Positions 1-8,458 of a stretch of 64,000 bases of DNA are shown one piece after another. This stretch comes from Bacteroidota bacterium (GTDB taxonomy: Bacteria > Bacteroidota > Rhodothermia > JANXDC01): the NCBI GenBank assembly GCA_025998875.1, contig AP024675.1, positions 2,143,549-2,207,548 on the forward strand, read 5' to 3'. A program made the translations under genes and the position numbers. The notes under the pieces were generated by a model, which saw only the letters and a list, made by a program, of their open reading frames with translations, ran no database searches and had not been told where the DNA came from. Positions within the stretch are counted from its first letter, which is position 1. Each line of letters begins with the position of its first letter.

Positions 1-1839
1 AGTAGAGGGTTTTTCAAGCAGACGGCCCTCTATGGACAGCCGCAGGGGTTCTTCCCTGAGGGGAATGGCCACCCAGAGCTCTCCCTCTCCCACCCGATAG
101 GCGCGGGCGCCCTGATGGCCTTCCAGGTGCAACCGAGCCCCAACCCCCCAATCGGATGGCAGGGTCTTTTTCCCCTCCAGAAGCGCCCATCCGCCACGGG
201 ATCGTTGATTCTGAATCCGATCCGACCCGTAGCTCCAGCCGACCAAGCCACCCAGACCCTGCCCGATGCGACTCTGCATCTCCAAGCGCAGGGCTTCAAA
301 CCCTGCCGCGTTGCGTATGGCCGCCACTTCCCATCGTCCCCTGGCCGGATCCTCCGCATGCCAGTTCACCCGCAGCTGTCCGAGGGCACCCGGACGGAAG
401 AGGCCGCTCGATCGAAGCAGGCTATCTCCGGACCAAGGATCCCAGACGTTCCAGTATCGTCCCCAGTCCGGGGGCAGGGCTTCTTCGGCAAAGACCAGTT
501 CCGGAAGGCTGTAGGAAAGCTCTATTGAACCCCGCCCGGACAGAAAGGCCATACTGTTCGCATAGCGCAGGCCAAAGGCGGGATCTATGAAACCGGGGCG
601 CGGCAACAAACCCTCCAGGTACAGTCTCCCCCACCGGGCCAGGGGGAACTCCAGAAATCCCCGATAGCGCTCCCCTTTCGGCAGGGGCAGGGCGACCTCA
701 TAGCGACCCCGCCCAGGGCCTACCCATTGATAGGCGATGCCTCCCACTCCGATAGGGAATCGCTCGTAGGCTCCCTTGCCAGGACCCACGTAGCGAAATC
801 GCACGTTCCAGACCGTATCGCGCGCTTCTCCCCTCCACAGACGCCAGAACACAAAGGGCTGGCCTTCCCAGAGCGTATCGGCACGTACGTAGAAGATTCC
901 TCCTTGCCGGGGTCCCGTCCAGGGGGAGGCGGGCTGCAGATCCGCTCCTGAAGCGGGCTGATCTGCCTCCCGCAACCAGCCCATCCGAAAGCCCCCGTTT
1001 TCCCTGCCCAGGCGCACTTCTCCGGCCCAGATGGATCGCTGTGTGGCCTCGGAGACATACTCGAAAGTCACCTCCACGCGCGTATCCCGGCGCGGCAGGC
1101 GAGATGCACTGAAGAACAACTCCCCCGTAGCGTAATCCAGCCGATAATCCACCTCCCTTTCCAGCAGTACTCCGTTCCAGTAGACGCGCTCCGATCCGGC
1201 CACGATCCATATCAGGCTCTCTCCGAGGGCTCCACGCAGCCGGTACGGCCCCAGCACCCCTTCCTGAAGCTCGAGAACCTCCCTCTGAAAGCGCCCCCTT
1301 TCTCTGCCTGCAAGCATCCGCAGACCCCACAGAGAATCCCGGTAGGTGGCCTCCAGCCCCTCCAAACGACGCCTTCGGTTGTAAAGGGGCAGGGCCATCT
1401 GGCCTTCCAGATTGCCCAGAGCGAGCCGAAAGCGCTCCCCGAATACCTCCAATCGGGCTCGTTCGAATTCCGCAAGCGGACGAGTACTGCCCTCCAGAAA
1501 CAGAGGGACGCTCTGATCCGAAAGCAGGCCCCGCACCCGCACCCCCTCGGTGAGCTCACCCTCCAGTTCGATCTCCAGCGCGGAACTCAGGGTCGGGTCC
1601 CCTCCGGAGCCCAGGAGCACCCCCCGACGCAGGCTACCGCGCAGTTCAAGTCCTGTTTTTCCTTCCCCCGGAGGCCTCAACAGGGCCCCGGACTCCCAGA
1701 GGCTATCGAGAGCCAGTTGCAGACTGTCCGGCAACAGCAAAACAGTGCGTACCGTATCCCGCTGGCCCCAGACCAGCAGGGGGAGCCCCAGCAGAAAAAG
1801 CCCAAGCAGGCTACTGCGAACAGGCCTGCCGGAACGCAT
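1..1839 (-). CDS. Large secreted surface/outer-membrane protein, C-terminus cut by window edge
   Basis: This frame is open from an ATG at 1839 to position 1, giving 613 codons with no stop, so the C-terminus lies outside the window. It begins with a basic, hydrophobic signal peptide (MRSGRPVRSSLLGLFLLGLP) that appears to end near VWGQ. The rest is rich in alternating aromatic and charged strands, such as WGRLYLEGLLPRPG, which looks like a beta-rich or barrel protein. Around residues 210-245 it has the pattern GSERVYWNGVLL followed by a DYRLDYATGELFF-type strand. That pattern recurs in large Bacteroidota surface proteins of unknown function. The start overlaps the end of the upstream gene by 29 nt, so the two are probably translationally coupled. 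No specific function can be assigned. Confidence 0.8.
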   Translation of the reverse strand, partial: MRSGRPVRSSLLGLFLLGLPLLVWGQRDTVRTVLLLPDSLQLALDSLWESGALLRPPGEGKTGLELRGSLRRGVLLGSGGDPTLSSALEIELEGELTEGVRVRGLLSDQSVPLFLEGSTRPLAEFERARLEVFGERFRLALGNLEGQMALPLYNRRRRLEGLEATYRDSLWGLRMLAGRERGRFQREVLELQEGVLGPYRLRGALGESLIWIVAGSERVYWNGVLLEREVDYRLDYATGELFFSASRLPRRDTRVEVTFEYVSEATQRSIWAGEVRLGRENGGFRMGWLREADQPASGADLQPASPWTGPRQGGIFYVRADTLWEGQPFVFWRLWRGEARDTVWNVRFRYVGPGKGAYERFPIGVGGIAYQWVGPGRGRYEVALPLPKGERYRGFLEFPLARWGRLYLEGLLPRPGFIDPAFGLRYANSMAFLSGRGSIELSYSLPELVFAEEALPPDWGRYWNVWDPWSGDSLLRSSGLFRPGALGQLRVNWHAEDPARGRWEVAAIRNAAGFEALRLEMQSRIGQGLGGLVGWSYGSDRIQNQRSRGGWALLEGKKTLPSDWGVGARLHLEGHQGARAYRVGEGELWVAIPLREEPLRLSIEGRLLEKPST

Positions 1840-2545
1840 ACAGCCTCTCACCGGCGGCAATCAGCACCGTCCCATCGGGCCACGCTACCAGAATCCGTCC
1901 GGGTATGCGCGCTATCTCCCGGGAGCCGGAAAAGGAAAGGCAACCAGACCAGTTTCGAGCAACCAGAAGCAATCCCGTTGGAAGCATGCGAATGCGCTCC
2001 ACCTCAAGCGGAACCGGGATGCGCAGGGAATCCATCCCCGTTCTACCCTCCAGGACCACTACACCGGGGTGCAGACGATACGTTCTGCCGGATTCGTCCC
2101 GGATCACATCCCGTATGGCTTCTGAGAAGCGCACCCGTCGATGTATGGCGCCCGTAACGGGATCCAGCTCCCGGATCTCGAATCGACTCCAGACCAAGAG
2201 GCCGTAGCGGATGGAGAAATGCATGCCTCCCGTTTCGGAGCTGAACGGGATTCGCCGCAGCACAGCACCCCGGCTATCGAGCACCACAATCGCCCCGGAT
2301 CGATCCCACAGATAAATACGCTGCGGCGATCCGGCCAGCGCCACCGCATCCGAGGCCGAATACGGTAGACGAACAAGATGCCAGAACGGCCGACCCTGCA
2401 GATGCCACAATCCGCCGTCGGCGGTCAGGATCCAGGCGCTCCGGGCCCCGGACGGTACAGCGTCCACAACAGGGGTGGGAAACCAGATCGTGTCTCCCCG
2501 AAGCACCTGCACGCCCAGCAGTAGGGCGAAAGCGGAGGCATTCAT
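1811..2545 (-). CDS. Hypothetical exported protein, probable beta-propeller
   Basis: This 244-residue protein has a short hydrophobic N-terminus (MNASAFALLLGVQVLRGD). It then carries repeated strand units of the type SAWILTADGGLWHLQG, IYLWDRSGAIVVLDSRGA and RTYRLHPGVVVLEGR, which resemble PQQ/WD-type propeller blades. The ATG shares an ATGA with the purD stop. Its end overlaps the next gene, for the large surface protein, by 29 nt. It probably acts outside the cytoplasm together with that protein. I do not recognise a named family, so the propeller assignment is inference from blade spacing only. Confidence 0.72.
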   Translation of the reverse strand: MNASAFALLLGVQVLRGDTIWFPTPVVDAVPSGARSAWILTADGGLWHLQGRPFWHLVRLPYSASDAVALAGSPQRIYLWDRSGAIVVLDSRGAVLRRIPFSSETGGMHFSIRYGLLVWSRFEIRELDPVTGAIHRRVRFSEAIRDVIRDESGRTYRLHPGVVVLEGRTGMDSLRIPVPLEVERIRMLPTGLLLVARNWSGCLSFSGSREIARIPGRILVAWPDGTVLIAAGERLYAFRQACSQ

Positions 2546-3816
2546 GGCGTCGAGAGGGCACCTATGGCCTTTCGGCCAATGTCTCGTCGGTAGTACATTC
2601 CCTCAAATTGCACCGCATCCACGCCCGCATAGGCGCGTCGGAGCGCTTCTTCCAGCGTATCTCCCATACCCGTTATCCCCAGCACACGACCCCCGGCGGT
2701 CAGAAGGCGCCCAAACTCATCCCGACGCGTGCCGGCATGGAAGACGAGCACATCCGGTGGTACGGCATCCAGCCCCTCGATCGGGATACCCGTTTCGTAG
2801 GCGCCCGGATATCCGGCCGAAGCAAGCACCACGCAGGCGGCGTATCCGGATATCTGCTCATAGGGCCGCTCCCAGCGGTCTTCGAGCATGAGCTCCGGGT
2901 TTCGCCACAGGGGCAAGACCACCTGCGCTTCCGGATCGCCCAGCCGGCAGTTGTATTCGATCACATAAGGTCCCTCCTCGGTGAGCATGAGGCTGATGTA
3001 GAGAAACCCCCTGTACGGGGTGCCGCGGGAGACCATCCCCTCCAGCGTGGGCTCCAGGATGCGGGTTCGGACAACCTCCAGCACTTCCGAGGACAGAAAC
3101 GGCGTGGGCGCATAAGCTCCCATGCCTCCGGTGTTGGGTCCGGTATCCCCTTCCCCCAGGCGCTTGTGGTCTTCGGCCGGGGCGAGCAGCAGGTACGCGG
3201 TGCCATGGACCAGAGCAAATAGCGAGGCCTCCCGGCCCTGGAGGAAACGCTCGATTACGACCTGTGATCCCGCCTCCCCGAAGAGCTCCCCAGAGAGCAT
3301 GCGGTCCAACAGGGCGTCTGCCTCCGAAAGGGAATCCGTGATCAGGACGCCTTTTCCCGCCGCCAGCCCATCGGCCTTGAGCACATAGGGTGGCGCAAAG
3401 GAGCGCAGGAATCGGTGGGCCTTTTTGCGCTCGTCGCGCCCGAAAATCCCATAGGGGGCAGTAGGGATACCCGATTCGGCCATAAAGCGCTTGGCGAACG
3501 CTTTGCTTCCCTCCAGGAGCGCGGCCTTGCGAACCGGACCTATCACGGGCAGGCCTTCTGTTGAGAAGGCGTCCGCGATGCCGGCCACAAGCGGGGCCTC
3601 GGGGCCCACGATGGTGACGTCGATCTTCTCCTGGCGGGCGAAGGCCAGAAGCCCCGGGATATCCGTGGCTGCTATGGGCACGTTTCGGGCCAGCGTTTCG
3701 GTGCCTGGATTGCCCGGAGCGCAGTACACCTTCAGCCCGGGAATGCGAGAGAGCGCCCAGACGAGCGCATGTTCTCGTCCGCCGCTTCCGACAACGAGCA
3801 CGTTACGAGGCATCAT
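2542..3816 (-). CDS. purD: Phosphoribosylamine-glycine ligase
   Basis: This is the ATP-grasp enzyme of de novo purine synthesis that joins glycine to 5-phosphoribosylamine to give GAR. I chose the ATG at 3816 (MMPRNVLVVGSGGREHALVW) because the family N-terminus starts exactly there. It gives 424 residues, against about 430 in E. coli, and a GGGGAGA sequence lies just upstream. The longer frame to 4101 runs through the sucC terminator and into sucC. The ATP-grasp segment YVLKADGLAAGKGVLI, the GGMGAYAPTP motif and the EYNCRLGDPEAQ metal-binding segment are intact. Its stop overlaps the start of the downstream propeller-like gene by 4 nt. Confidence 0.97.
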   Translation of the reverse strand: MMPRNVLVVGSGGREHALVWALSRIPGLKVYCAPGNPGTETLARNVPIAATDIPGLLAFARQEKIDVTIVGPEAPLVAGIADAFSTEGLPVIGPVRKAALLEGSKAFAKRFMAESGIPTAPYGIFGRDERKKAHRFLRSFAPPYVLKADGLAAGKGVLITDSLSEADALLDRMLSGELFGEAGSQVVIERFLQGREASLFALVHGTAYLLLAPAEDHKRLGEGDTGPNTGGMGAYAPTPFLSSEVLEVVRTRILEPTLEGMVSRGTPYRGFLYISLMLTEEGPYVIEYNCRLGDPEAQVVLPLWRNPELMLEDRWERPYEQISGYAACVVLASAGYPGAYETGIPIEGLDAVPPDVLVFHAGTRRDEFGRLLTAGGRVLGITGMGDTLEEALRRAYAGVDAVQFEGMYYRRDIGRKAIGALSTP

Positions 3817-3851
3817 CCGATCTCCCCGGCAGAAGTTAGAACGCACCCAAC

Positions 3852-3879
3852 AAAAAAGCCCGGCCAGAAGAGACCGGGC
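3852..3879 (-). terminator. Rho-independent terminator of sucC
   Basis: On the minus strand GCCCGG (3879-3874) pairs with CCGGGC (3863-3858) around a 10-nt loop and is followed directly by TTTTTT. It lies 20 nt after the sucC stop and before purD, so purD is probably transcribed separately or by read-through. Confidence 0.85.
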
Positions 3880-3899
3880 CCTGTTGTTTCTCCCGGACC

Positions 3900-5084
3900 T
3901 CAGCTTACCTGTGCAGCCAGGGCCTGAGTGACTTTCTGCGCGGCCTCTTCCAGCTCCACGGCCGGGATGATGTTCAGACCCGATTCGGCCAGCATCTGGC
4001 GGGCCAGCTCGGCATTCGTTCCCTGCAGGCGTACAATCAGAGGCACGCGTACATCCACTTTGCGCGCGGCCTCGATGATACCGGCCGCCACGCGATCGCA
4101 TCGCACAATGCCGCCGAAGATGTTGACCAGAATCGCCTTCACGTTCGGATCCTGCAGAATGATGCGGAAGCCCGCCTCAACGGTCTCGGGGCTAGCCCCG
4201 CCTCCCACGTCGAGGAAGTTGGCCGGCTCTCCTCCGGCCAACTTGATAATATCCATGGTCGCCATGGCCAAACCGGCCCCGTTGACCATACAGCCCACAT
4301 TCCCATCCAGCTTCACGTAGTTGAGCCGATATCGAGAGGCCTCCAGCTCAAGGGGATCTTCTTCATGCTCATCCCGTAGTTCGGCATACTCCGGGTGCCG
4401 GAAGAGCGCGTTATCGTCGAAGGTGATTTTAGCATCCAGAGCCAACAGCCGGCCGTCGCCGGTGAGCACGAGCGGATTGATTTCCGCCAGCGAACAGTCC
4501 AGCTCCTCATAGGCTCGATACAGCGCCTCGATAAAGTGCACGGCGCGGGTAAAGAGTTCTCCGGAGAACCCCAGCCCGAAAGCCAGCTTGCGAGCCTGGA
4601 AAGGCACAAGACCAACGGCAGGGTCGATCCACTCCTTGAGGATCTTCTCCGGGCTCTGCCGGGCTACCTCTTCGATCTCCACCCCGCCTTCTGTAGAGGC
4701 CATGATCACGTTTTGGTTTCGGGCACGATCCAGGGTAACGCCCAGGTAGTATTCTTTTGCGATATCCACCGCTTCGGCGATAAACAGCCGACGCACAAGG
4801 CGACCCTCCGGCCCCGTCTGCGGCGTGACAAGCCTGGCCCCAAGCAGGGCCTCCGCTTTCTGGCGAACCTCCTCGATACTTCCGGCGAGCTTGATTCCCC
4901 CCGCTTTTCCCCGTCCCCCGGCGTGGATCTGGGCCTTGACAACCCACCTCGATACCCCGTGCTTCTCTGCCAGTTTCTGGGCAGCGGCTACGGCCTCTTC
5001 TACAGTAAAAGCGGGATACCCGTCCTGTACCGGAACCCCGTAGCGTTTGAGAAGCTCCTTGGCCTGATATTCGTGGATTTTCAT
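3900..5084 (-). CDS. sucC: Succinyl-CoA ligase (ADP-forming) beta subunit
   Basis: This 394-residue protein has the normal length for the TCA-cycle enzyme subunit that interconverts succinyl-CoA and succinate with nucleotide phosphorylation. It opens with the family signature [19 protein letters not shown]. It contains the ATP-grasp lysine and glycine segment ([14 protein letters not shown]), the metal-binding segment ending in [11 protein letters not shown], and the C-terminal [10 protein letters not shown] and [10 protein letters not shown] motifs. No sucD is adjacent, so the alpha subunit must be encoded elsewhere. It has its own promoter and terminator. Confidence 0.97.
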   Translation of the reverse strand: MKIHEYQAKELLKRYGVPVQDGYPAFTVEEAVAAAQKLAEKHGVSRWVVKAQIHAGGRGKAGGIKLAGSIEEVRQKAEALLGARLVTPQTGPEGRLVRRLFIAEAVDIAKEYYLGVTLDRARNQNVIMASTEGGVEIEEVARQSPEKILKEWIDPAVGLVPFQARKLAFGLGFSGELFTRAVHFIEALYRAYEELDCSLAEINPLVLTGDGRLLALDAKITFDDNALFRHPEYAELRDEHEEDPLELEASRYRLNYVKLDGNVGCMVNGAGLAMATMDIIKLAGGEPANFLDVGGGASPETVEAGFRIILQDPNVKAILVNIFGGIVRCDRVAAGIIEAARKVDVRVPLIVRLQGTNAELARQMLAESGLNIIPAVELEEAAQKVTQALAAQVS

Positions 5085-5116
5085 ATCCTTGTGCTCCTGC
5101 GCATATCCCCGTGGTG

Positions 5117-5148
5117 CGAACTTACGACCTCAGCAGCGGCTGGAGCAA
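5117..5148 (-). promoter_or_regulatory. Bacteroidota-type promoter for sucC
   Basis: On the minus strand TTG (5148-5146) is followed after 21 nt by TAAGTTCG (5124-5117), one base from the TAnnTTTG consensus. It lies 33 nt ahead of the sucC start. Confidence 0.55.
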
Positions 5149-5151
5149 CGA

Positions 5152-5183
5152 GGGCAGCGCAGGGGGGCTGGGGGGCTGCGGGG
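5152..5183 (+). other. Potential G-quadruplex in the sucC/ABC divergent region
   Basis: Four runs of G (3, 6, 6 and 4 bases) with loops of 7, 2 and 4 nt fit the canonical intramolecular G-quadruplex pattern on the plus strand. It sits between the sucC promoter and the start of the ABC transporter operon. Confidence 0.4.
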
Positions 5184-5235
5184 AACAGAACAGACAGCCC
5201 TCCTGGTTGATGGGCTTTCCTGGAGAAAGTCCCCT

Positions 5236-5919
5236 ATGGACATCCGACTGCGAGGGGTGAGCAAGTATTACCCTATGGGCCGAGCGGTGGTGCCGGCCCT
5301 CAGGCACGTGGATCTGGAGGTGCCCTCGGGGCAGTTTGTGCTTATCCGGGGCCGGAGCGGCTCGGGGAAATCCACCCTGTTGCACCTCATAGCGGCCATG
5401 GATCGGCCCACGGCGGGGGAGATTGTGGTGGGGCCCTGGAAGCTGGATCGCCTCTCTGTGCAGGAACAGGCCCGTTACCGGCGCCATACCGTCGGCATCG
5501 TCTTTCAGCATTTTCATCTCATCCCGAGTATGAGCGCGCTGGGCAATGTGGAGCTTCCGCTTCTGCTCGATGGCTGGTCGCCCCGAGAGCGACGTCGACG
5601 GGCGGAAATGTTGCTGGAATGGATGGGGCTCTGGGACCGGCGTACGCATCGTCCCGTGGAGCTGTCCGGAGGAGAACAACAGCGCGTGGCTATCGCGCGC
5701 GCCCTGGCGCTGGATCCCCCGCTGTTGCTGGCCGACGAGCCGACGGGTAATCTGGACTCCCAGACCGCCTCCGAGATCCTGGCGCTCATAGGCCGCATCC
5801 ATCGGGAAAGCGGAAAAACGGTTCTGCTCGTCACGCACGATGTGCAGCAAGCCGCCCCGTTCACCCGGCGGCTCATCCGACTTCAAGATGGGGAAATCGT
5901 AGAAGATGTACTGGTATGA
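5236..5919 (+). CDS. ABC transporter ATP-binding protein, MacB/LolD type
   Basis: This 227-residue ATPase would power the permease encoded immediately downstream. The ATG at 5236 (MDIRLRGVSKYY) matches the family start; upstream in-frame sequence is non-coding. The Walker A (GRSGSGKST, about residues 39-47), Q-loop (IVFQHFHLIP), signature LSGGEQQRVAIARAL, Walker B (LLLADEPTGNLD) and H-loop (LLVTHD) are all present. The 3' end overlaps the permease start by 14 nt. Homologues export lipoproteins, macrolides or peptides. No membrane-fusion protein is next to this pair, so the substrate is open. Confidence 0.93.
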   Translation: MDIRLRGVSKYYPMGRAVVPALRHVDLEVPSGQFVLIRGRSGSGKSTLLHLIAAMDRPTAGEIVVGPWKLDRLSVQEQARYRRHTVGIVFQHFHLIPSMSALGNVELPLLLDGWSPRERRRRAEMLLEWMGLWDRRTHRPVELSGGEQQRVAIARALALDPPLLLADEPTGNLDSQTASEILALIGRIHRESGKTVLLVTHDVQQAAPFTRRLIRLQDGEIVEDVLV

Positions 5920-7264
5920 CCTGGTCCAGATGGCCTGGAATGGGCTGAGCCGGAACCGCGCGCGTAGCCTCATGACCCTCCTGGGGGTGACGATCGGGGC
6001 CGCCGCCCTTGTAACCCTGCTCGCCTATGGATCCGGACTTCAGCACAACGCTCGGGCGCAATTCGAGGCCCTTGAGCTGTACAACACCCTGCGCGTAACC
6101 TCGCGCCCGATCCCGTTCAGCGGTCCGGGAGATTTGCTCTATCGAACCCTGGAAAAGGATTCGCTGTCCGATCGGCCCGCTGTGGCGCTTACCGATTCCG
6201 TGGTAACCGCTCTGGGACAGATCCCCGGCGTGCTGGCCGCCTATCCGGAGATCCAATTTCCCGTCCGAATCCAGGCCAACGGACGGGAGATCGCCGGAGG
6301 GGTCGATGCCGTACCCATGGCCTTCGGCCGACTCCGGGCGTATCAGCCCCGATGGGGGCGCTTCTTCCTGCACGAGGCGGATACGGCCATTATCCTCTCT
6401 ACTTCCATGGCCCAGCGACTCGGTTTTTCCCGGCCCGAAGAGGCGGTGGGCAGTTCCGTACAGATCCTCGTAGCCGCCATCGACTGGGCCGCCCTGCAAC
6501 GGATGCTTTTCGGAGGGTGGTATCTGTCGGGCGGTGAGTTGCCTATCCGTATTCAGCCTTATCGGGTGCAGATACGGGGCCTGCTGGATGCTGACGATCA
6601 GGCCTTTGCTGGCTTTTTTCGCGTGCTGATGCCGCTGGGGCTGAGCCGTCGATTAGAAACGGTGACGTTCTTTTCGACCGTGGATCTGCTCTTTCGCCGG
6701 GCCGGTGTATCCGGATACAGTGCCGTTCGCGTACATCTGGAGGACCCCCGCCTGCACGACTCCGTGCGTCGCCGTATAGCCGAGATGGGTCTGTATGTGA
6801 CGAGCTTTCGAGAACAGTTTGCCGAGCTGGACCGACTCTTCTGGCTCATCGACATGGCCCTGTTCGTAATCGGCATCATCGCGCTTCTGGTAGCCACGAT
6901 TGGCATCGCCAACACCATGCGCATGAGTGTAATGGAGCGCTTTCGGGAGATCGGGATTCTGAAGGCGCTGGGTGCCTATGAGCGGGATATTCAGCGCATT
7001 TTCCTGCTGGAAAGTGCATTGCTGGGGTTGGCTGGAGGCCTGCTGGGCTGGCTGATCGGATGGGGCCTGGCCGAGCTCATCGAGCTCGGGGTCAACGTGT
7101 ATCTGGCTCGCCGTGGCGTGCCCGCCGTAGAGCTTTTCTACTTCACCCCTGGTCTCATCTTGTTCGTCGGGATCCTTACGCTCCTGACCGGGCTTCTGGC
7201 CGGCTGGTGGCCTGCCCGACAAGCGGCCCGGGTGGATGTGCTTGTCGCCCTCCGACAGGTGTGA
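5906..7264 (+). CDS. ABC transporter permease, FtsX/MacB family
   Basis: This 452-residue permease has the MacB/FtsX layout. One membrane segment (about residues 20-42, after NGLSRNRARSLMTLLGVTIG) is followed by a large periplasmic core of about 270 residues. Three more membrane segments lie near the C-terminus, including FVIGIIALLVATIGIANTM. The sequence ERFREIGILKALGA is the cytoplasmic coupling motif typical of the family. It ends with WWPARQAARVDVLVALR, also a family hallmark. Partnering with the ATPase upstream is certain from the overlap. The substrate is unknown. Confidence 0.92.
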   Translation: MYWYDLVQMAWNGLSRNRARSLMTLLGVTIGAAALVTLLAYGSGLQHNARAQFEALELYNTLRVTSRPIPFSGPGDLLYRTLEKDSLSDRPAVALTDSVVTALGQIPGVLAAYPEIQFPVRIQANGREIAGGVDAVPMAFGRLRAYQPRWGRFFLHEADTAIILSTSMAQRLGFSRPEEAVGSSVQILVAAIDWAALQRMLFGGWYLSGGELPIRIQPYRVQIRGLLDADDQAFAGFFRVLMPLGLSRRLETVTFFSTVDLLFRRAGVSGYSAVRVHLEDPRLHDSVRRRIAEMGLYVTSFREQFAELDRLFWLIDMALFVIGIIALLVATIGIANTMRMSVMERFREIGILKALGAYERDIQRIFLLESALLGLAGGLLGWLIGWGLAELIELGVNVYLARRGVPAVELFYFTPGLILFVGILTLLTGLLAGWWPARQAARVDVLVALRQV

Positions 7265-8449
7265 TCAACAAAGCGCTTCCAGGACCTGACGCACTACCTG
7301 CAAGCCCTGGTGCAGTTCGTCTGGTTCGATGATCAGGGGGGGTGCGATGCGCAGTACGTTGTCTGTGTGCAAGGTGCCTCCCAGGATGACACCCTCCCGT
7401 AGGGCCCTTCGAATCACCTGACGAGCTTTTTCCCCGTCTGAGAGCACCACACCGAGCAGGGCACCCCGACCCCGGATCTCCTCTACTGCCGGAGCCCCGC
7501 CGAGATGCTCACGTACCATTTGCTCGATCCAGGAGGCGCGTGCCCAGAGCCGATTCTCCAACAGAACCTCGAATGCGGCCAGCCCGGCCGCACAGCTTAC
7601 GGGATGGCCACCGAAGGTGGTTACGTGCGCCAGCGGGGGATCGTATGCAAAGGTGCGCATCAGATCGCGATGGGCGATAAAAGCGCCCAGCGGCATACCC
7701 CCTCCGAGTGCTTTGGCCAGGCATAGTATATCCGGCACCACACCGTATTGCTCGTAGGCGAAGAGCGTACCCGTACGCCCCAGACCGGTCTGGATTTCAT
7801 CGAAAATGAGTAGCGCCCCCACCTCATCGCATCGTCTTCGAAGCGCCTGTAACCATTCTGGATTCACGGCTCGCATGCCGGCTTCGGCTTGAATGGGTTC
7901 GATGATGACGGCGGCGGTCTGGTTGTTGATTTTTTGAAGGGCTCTGTGGTTGTTGATGGGGAGTATTTTAGATTGCAATAACGGTTTAAAAGGGGCGCGA
8001 TACACCTCCCAGCCGCAAACCGAAAGCGCACCCAGCGTATCTCCGTGATAGGAGCGCTCAAAACCCACCAGCCAGGGTCGGCCCGTATGCTTTCGGGCCA
8101 GCTTCAGCGCCCCCTCTACCGCCTCCGCACCGGAGTTGGTGAAATACACGCAGTTGAGCCGATCATCCAGATGTTCCACCAACCGACGAGCAAAACGCAC
8201 CTGGCTTTCCTGAATAAACTCTCCGTAGACCATAACGTGCAGGTGCCGATCCAGCTGGCGCCGAATGGCCTCCAGCACGCGAGGATGTCGGTGCCCCAGA
8301 GCCGAGACGGAAATCCCCGCAATCAGGTCCAGATAGCGCCTGCCATCCGGGGCTTGAATCCAGACCCCCTCGGCCCGCTCCACCTCCAGCCCCATGGGCT
8401 CTGGACTGGTCTGAGCGAGGTGTGCGTAAAACCACTTTTGGGTTTCCAT
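7265..8449 (-). CDS. Class III PLP aminotransferase
   Basis: This 394-residue fold-type I enzyme belongs to the acetylornithine/ornithine/4-aminobutyrate aminotransferase class. Visible motifs are [17 protein letters not shown], the PLP-aromatic segment [23 protein letters not shown], and the Schiff-base lysine in CLAKALGGG (about K246). The exact amino donor is unclear; acetylornithine or ornithine are candidates, but no arginine genes are adjacent. It is the last gene of a tight minus-strand run from alr through a two-component system. Its stop abuts the stop of the convergent ABC permease. A short stretch around residues 155-178 uses unusually AT-rich codons. Confidence 0.88.
   Translation of the reverse strand: METQKWFYAHLAQTSPEPMGLEVERAEGVWIQAPDGRRYLDLIAGISVSALGHRHPRVLEAIRRQLDRHLHVMVYGEFIQESQVRFARRLVEHLDDRLNCVYFTNSGAEAVEGALKLARKHTGRPWLVGFERSYHGDTLGALSVCGWEVYRAPFKPLLQSKILPINNHRALQKINNQTAAVIIEPIQAEAGMRAVNPEWLQALRRRCDEVGALLIFDEIQTGLGRTGTLFAYEQYGVVPDILCLAKALGGGMPLGAFIAHRDLMRTFAYDPPLAHVTTFGGHPVSCAAGLAAFEVLLENRLWARASWIEQMVREHLGGAPAVEEIRGRGALLGVVLSDGEKARQVIRRALREGVILGGTLHTDNVLRIAPPLIIEPDELHQGLQVVRQVLEALC
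7973..7984 (-). repeat. Recurrent AT-rich 12-mer, copy 1
   Basis: The word CCGTTATTGCAA on the minus strand lies within the aminotransferase gene, inside an AT-rich patch. Near-identical copies lie at 44769 and 48569. Confidence 0.4.
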
Positions 8450-8458
8450 AACAGGCGT

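Noticed and set aside
3817-4101. Longer N-terminus of PurD from 4101
   Set aside because: The extension passes through the sucC terminator and coding region and does not resemble PurD.
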